This document shows, piece after piece, positions 62,919 to 64,000 of a stretch of 64,000 nucleotides of DNA (position 1 is the first letter of the stretch; every line of letters begins with the position of its first letter). The stretch spans positions 1 through 64,000 of the forward strand of contig JBKCOY010000066.1 of NCBI GenBank assembly GCA_046309555.1. The letters run 5' to 3'. The DNA comes from Pollutibacter sp046309555. Its GTDB lineage: Bacteria; Bacteroidota; Bacteroidia; Chitinophagales; Chitinophagaceae. The position numbers and the translations under genes were made by a program. A model generated the notes under the pieces. That model saw nothing but the letters and a program-made list of their open reading frames with translations. It had not been told where the DNA came from and did no database searches.

Positions 62919-63851
62919 ATGAGTTGTGGATCTGATGCCGGAATTGCACCGGAAACAAGAATCAAAAAGCCGGATTGGCTGAGAGTAAAGCTTCCAACAG
63001 GAGAGGGTTATCGTCATGTCCGAGGATTGGTAGACACCCATAAATTACACACTATTTGCGAAAGCGGGAACTGTCCGAATATGGGCGAGTGTTGGGGTGC
63101 CGGTACTGCAACTTTTATGATCCTGGGGAATGTTTGTACCAGGAGTTGCGGTTTTTGTGCTGTAGCAACGGGAAGACCGGATGCGGTGGACTGGGATGAA
63201 CCACAACGTGTTGCAGAAGCAATTCACCTTATGAAGGTAAAGCACGCTGTTATCACTTCCGTTGACCGTGACGAGCTGCCGGATGGAGGGAGTACCATCT
63301 GGTATAATACTATCCATGCTGTAAAATCCTTGAATCCAGATACGACATTGGAAACCCTGATCCCAGATTTCAAGGGTATCCATGAACAAATTCAACAGGT
63401 AATTGATGCTGCTCCTGAAGTAGTTTCCCATAATATTGAAACAGTCGAACAGTTGACCCGAAAAGTCAGAATTCAGGCAAAATACTGGCGCAGCATGGAG
63501 GTGTTGAGGATACTGAAGCAAGGGGGAATGCGCACCAAGTCAGGGATCATGCTCGGTCTGGGTGAAAAAAAAGAGGAAGTAATCCAAACCTTGAGAGATC
63601 TTGCTGATAATGGAGTTGATGTGGTAACAATAGGTCAGTATTTACAACCCACAGCCAAACATTTACCCGTACAGCGATTCGTTCATCCTGATGAATTCAG
63701 GGAATACAAAGAAATCGGCTACGATCTTGGGATTGATTATGTTGAAAGCGGACCATTGGTTCGTTCATCATACCACAGCGAAAAGCATGTGATTCCCGGA
63801 TATGGAAAACTCCAGTGGGAGAAAGAAAAAGCCATGTTGACTTCTGCCTGA
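62919..63851 (+). CDS. lipA: Lipoyl synthase
   Basis: 310 residues. It inserts two sulfur atoms into a protein-bound octanoyl chain. Both iron-sulfur sites are complete: the auxiliary cluster Cys47, Cys52 and Cys58 (CESGNCPNMGEC) and the radical SAM cluster Cys73, Cys77 and Cys80 (CTRSCGFC); the RSSYHSE end supplies the Ser ligand of the auxiliary cluster. It serves the E2 protein in this window. Stop two bases before the ROK gene stop. Confidence 0.97.
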   Translation: MSCGSDAGIAPETRIKKPDWLRVKLPTGEGYRHVRGLVDTHKLHTICESGNCPNMGECWGAGTATFMILGNVCTRSCGFCAVATGRPDAVDWDEPQRVAEAIHLMKVKHAVITSVDRDELPDGGSTIWYNTIHAVKSLNPDTTLETLIPDFKGIHEQIQQVIDAAPEVVSHNIETVEQLTRKVRIQAKYWRSMEVLRILKQGGMRTKSGIMLGLGEKKEEVIQTLRDLADNGVDVVTIGQYLQPTAKHLPVQRFVHPDEFREYKEIGYDLGIDYVESGPLVRSSYHSEKHVIPGYGKLQWEKEKAMLTSA

Positions 63852-63853
63852 TC

Positions 63854-64000
63854 TTACTGATGCTTTTCCCAAACCAAGGCACTTGCCCCCAAAATTGCAG
63901 CATCTGATTCTTTCAAATGGCTGACCAGTATCTTCACTTTGTTTTGAAAGACCTGTATCAGATTCTCTTCCATGTGTTTCCGTGTTGGTTTCAGGATAAG
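63854..64000 (-). CDS. ROK family sugar kinase, C-terminal fragment
   Basis: The minus strand is open from the window edge to TAA at 63854-63856, giving the last 48 residues. They end with LKESDAAILGASALVWEK, the usual C-terminal helix and Gly/Ala turn of ROK kinases such as glucokinase. The rest lies outside the window, so the substrate and the ROK zinc motif cannot be checked. Confidence 0.75.
   Translation of the reverse strand, partial: LILKPTRKHMEENLIQVFQNKVKILVSHLKESDAAILGASALVWEKHQ

Overview
The window looks like chromosomal DNA of a Bacteroidota bacterium, probably from the Chitinophagales/Saprospirales side of the phylum. The evidence is: SprB repeats with a C-terminal type IX secretion (T9SS) sorting domain; HU-CCDC81-like, DUF2851, DUF4143 and SirB1-type proteins; a diheme-type succinate dehydrogenase of the Bacteroidota form; a tmRNA tag ending in AMAA; and, throughout, upstream sequences of the form TAnnTTTG, the -7 element of the Bacteroidota housekeeping sigma factor. 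No plasmid, phage or CRISPR content is visible. Most of the window is ordinary core genome.

Layout. 1-2.7 kb: end of a secreted SprB-repeat adhesin, a small proline-rich protein, a tRNA-Leu/tmRNA transcription unit with its own promoter and terminator, and a 41-residue lipoprotein that ordinary gene callers would miss. 2.9-8.3 kb: DEDDh exonuclease, polyprenol-phosphate glycosyltransferase with a non-ATG start, DMT transporter, S9 peptidase. 8.3-13.6 kb (minus): doxX, cinA, an E2 acyltransferase and a radical SAM protein. 13.7-22.3 kb: a tight seven-gene plus-strand operon of a TPR protein, an outer-membrane barrel, an HU-CCDC81-like membrane protein, a methyltransferase, an amino-sugar kinase, murQ and an unknown protein, which joins envelope proteins to cell-wall sugar recycling. 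22.4-25.9 kb: sdhCAB.

25.9-29.0 kb is the one clearly accessory stretch. A lone AAA+/DUF4143 ATPase gene sits between two 122-123 bp direct repeats made of the 3' end of sdhB plus its terminator. Where the two copies differ in the coding part, every change is synonymous, which suggests that one copy arrived from a related genome. Two 17-bp repeats, 32 bp apart, lie at the ATPase promoter. A probable alginate-lyase-like lipoprotein follows.

29.1-48.4 kb: Gfo/Idh oxidoreductase, a large surface barrel, a coiled-coil membrane protein, holA, ribF, purM, ftsE-like, a glycosyltransferase, rpsO-pnp, prmA, plsY, a DUF3052-like protein, a CarH-like MerR/B12 regulator, lepB and cdd. 48.4-53.8 kb (minus): a complete RND efflux system (adaptor, pump, TolC). 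53.9-58.2 kb (minus): SirB1-type protein, topA, hydrolase. 58.3-64 kb: kdsC-like, UbiA-type, maf, DUF2851, OsmC, an envelope protein, lipA, and the last 48 residues of a ROK-family kinase that continues beyond the window. lipA makes the lipoyl group that the E2 protein at 10.5-11.9 kb carries.

All family calls are from reading the translated sequence; no database search was made.
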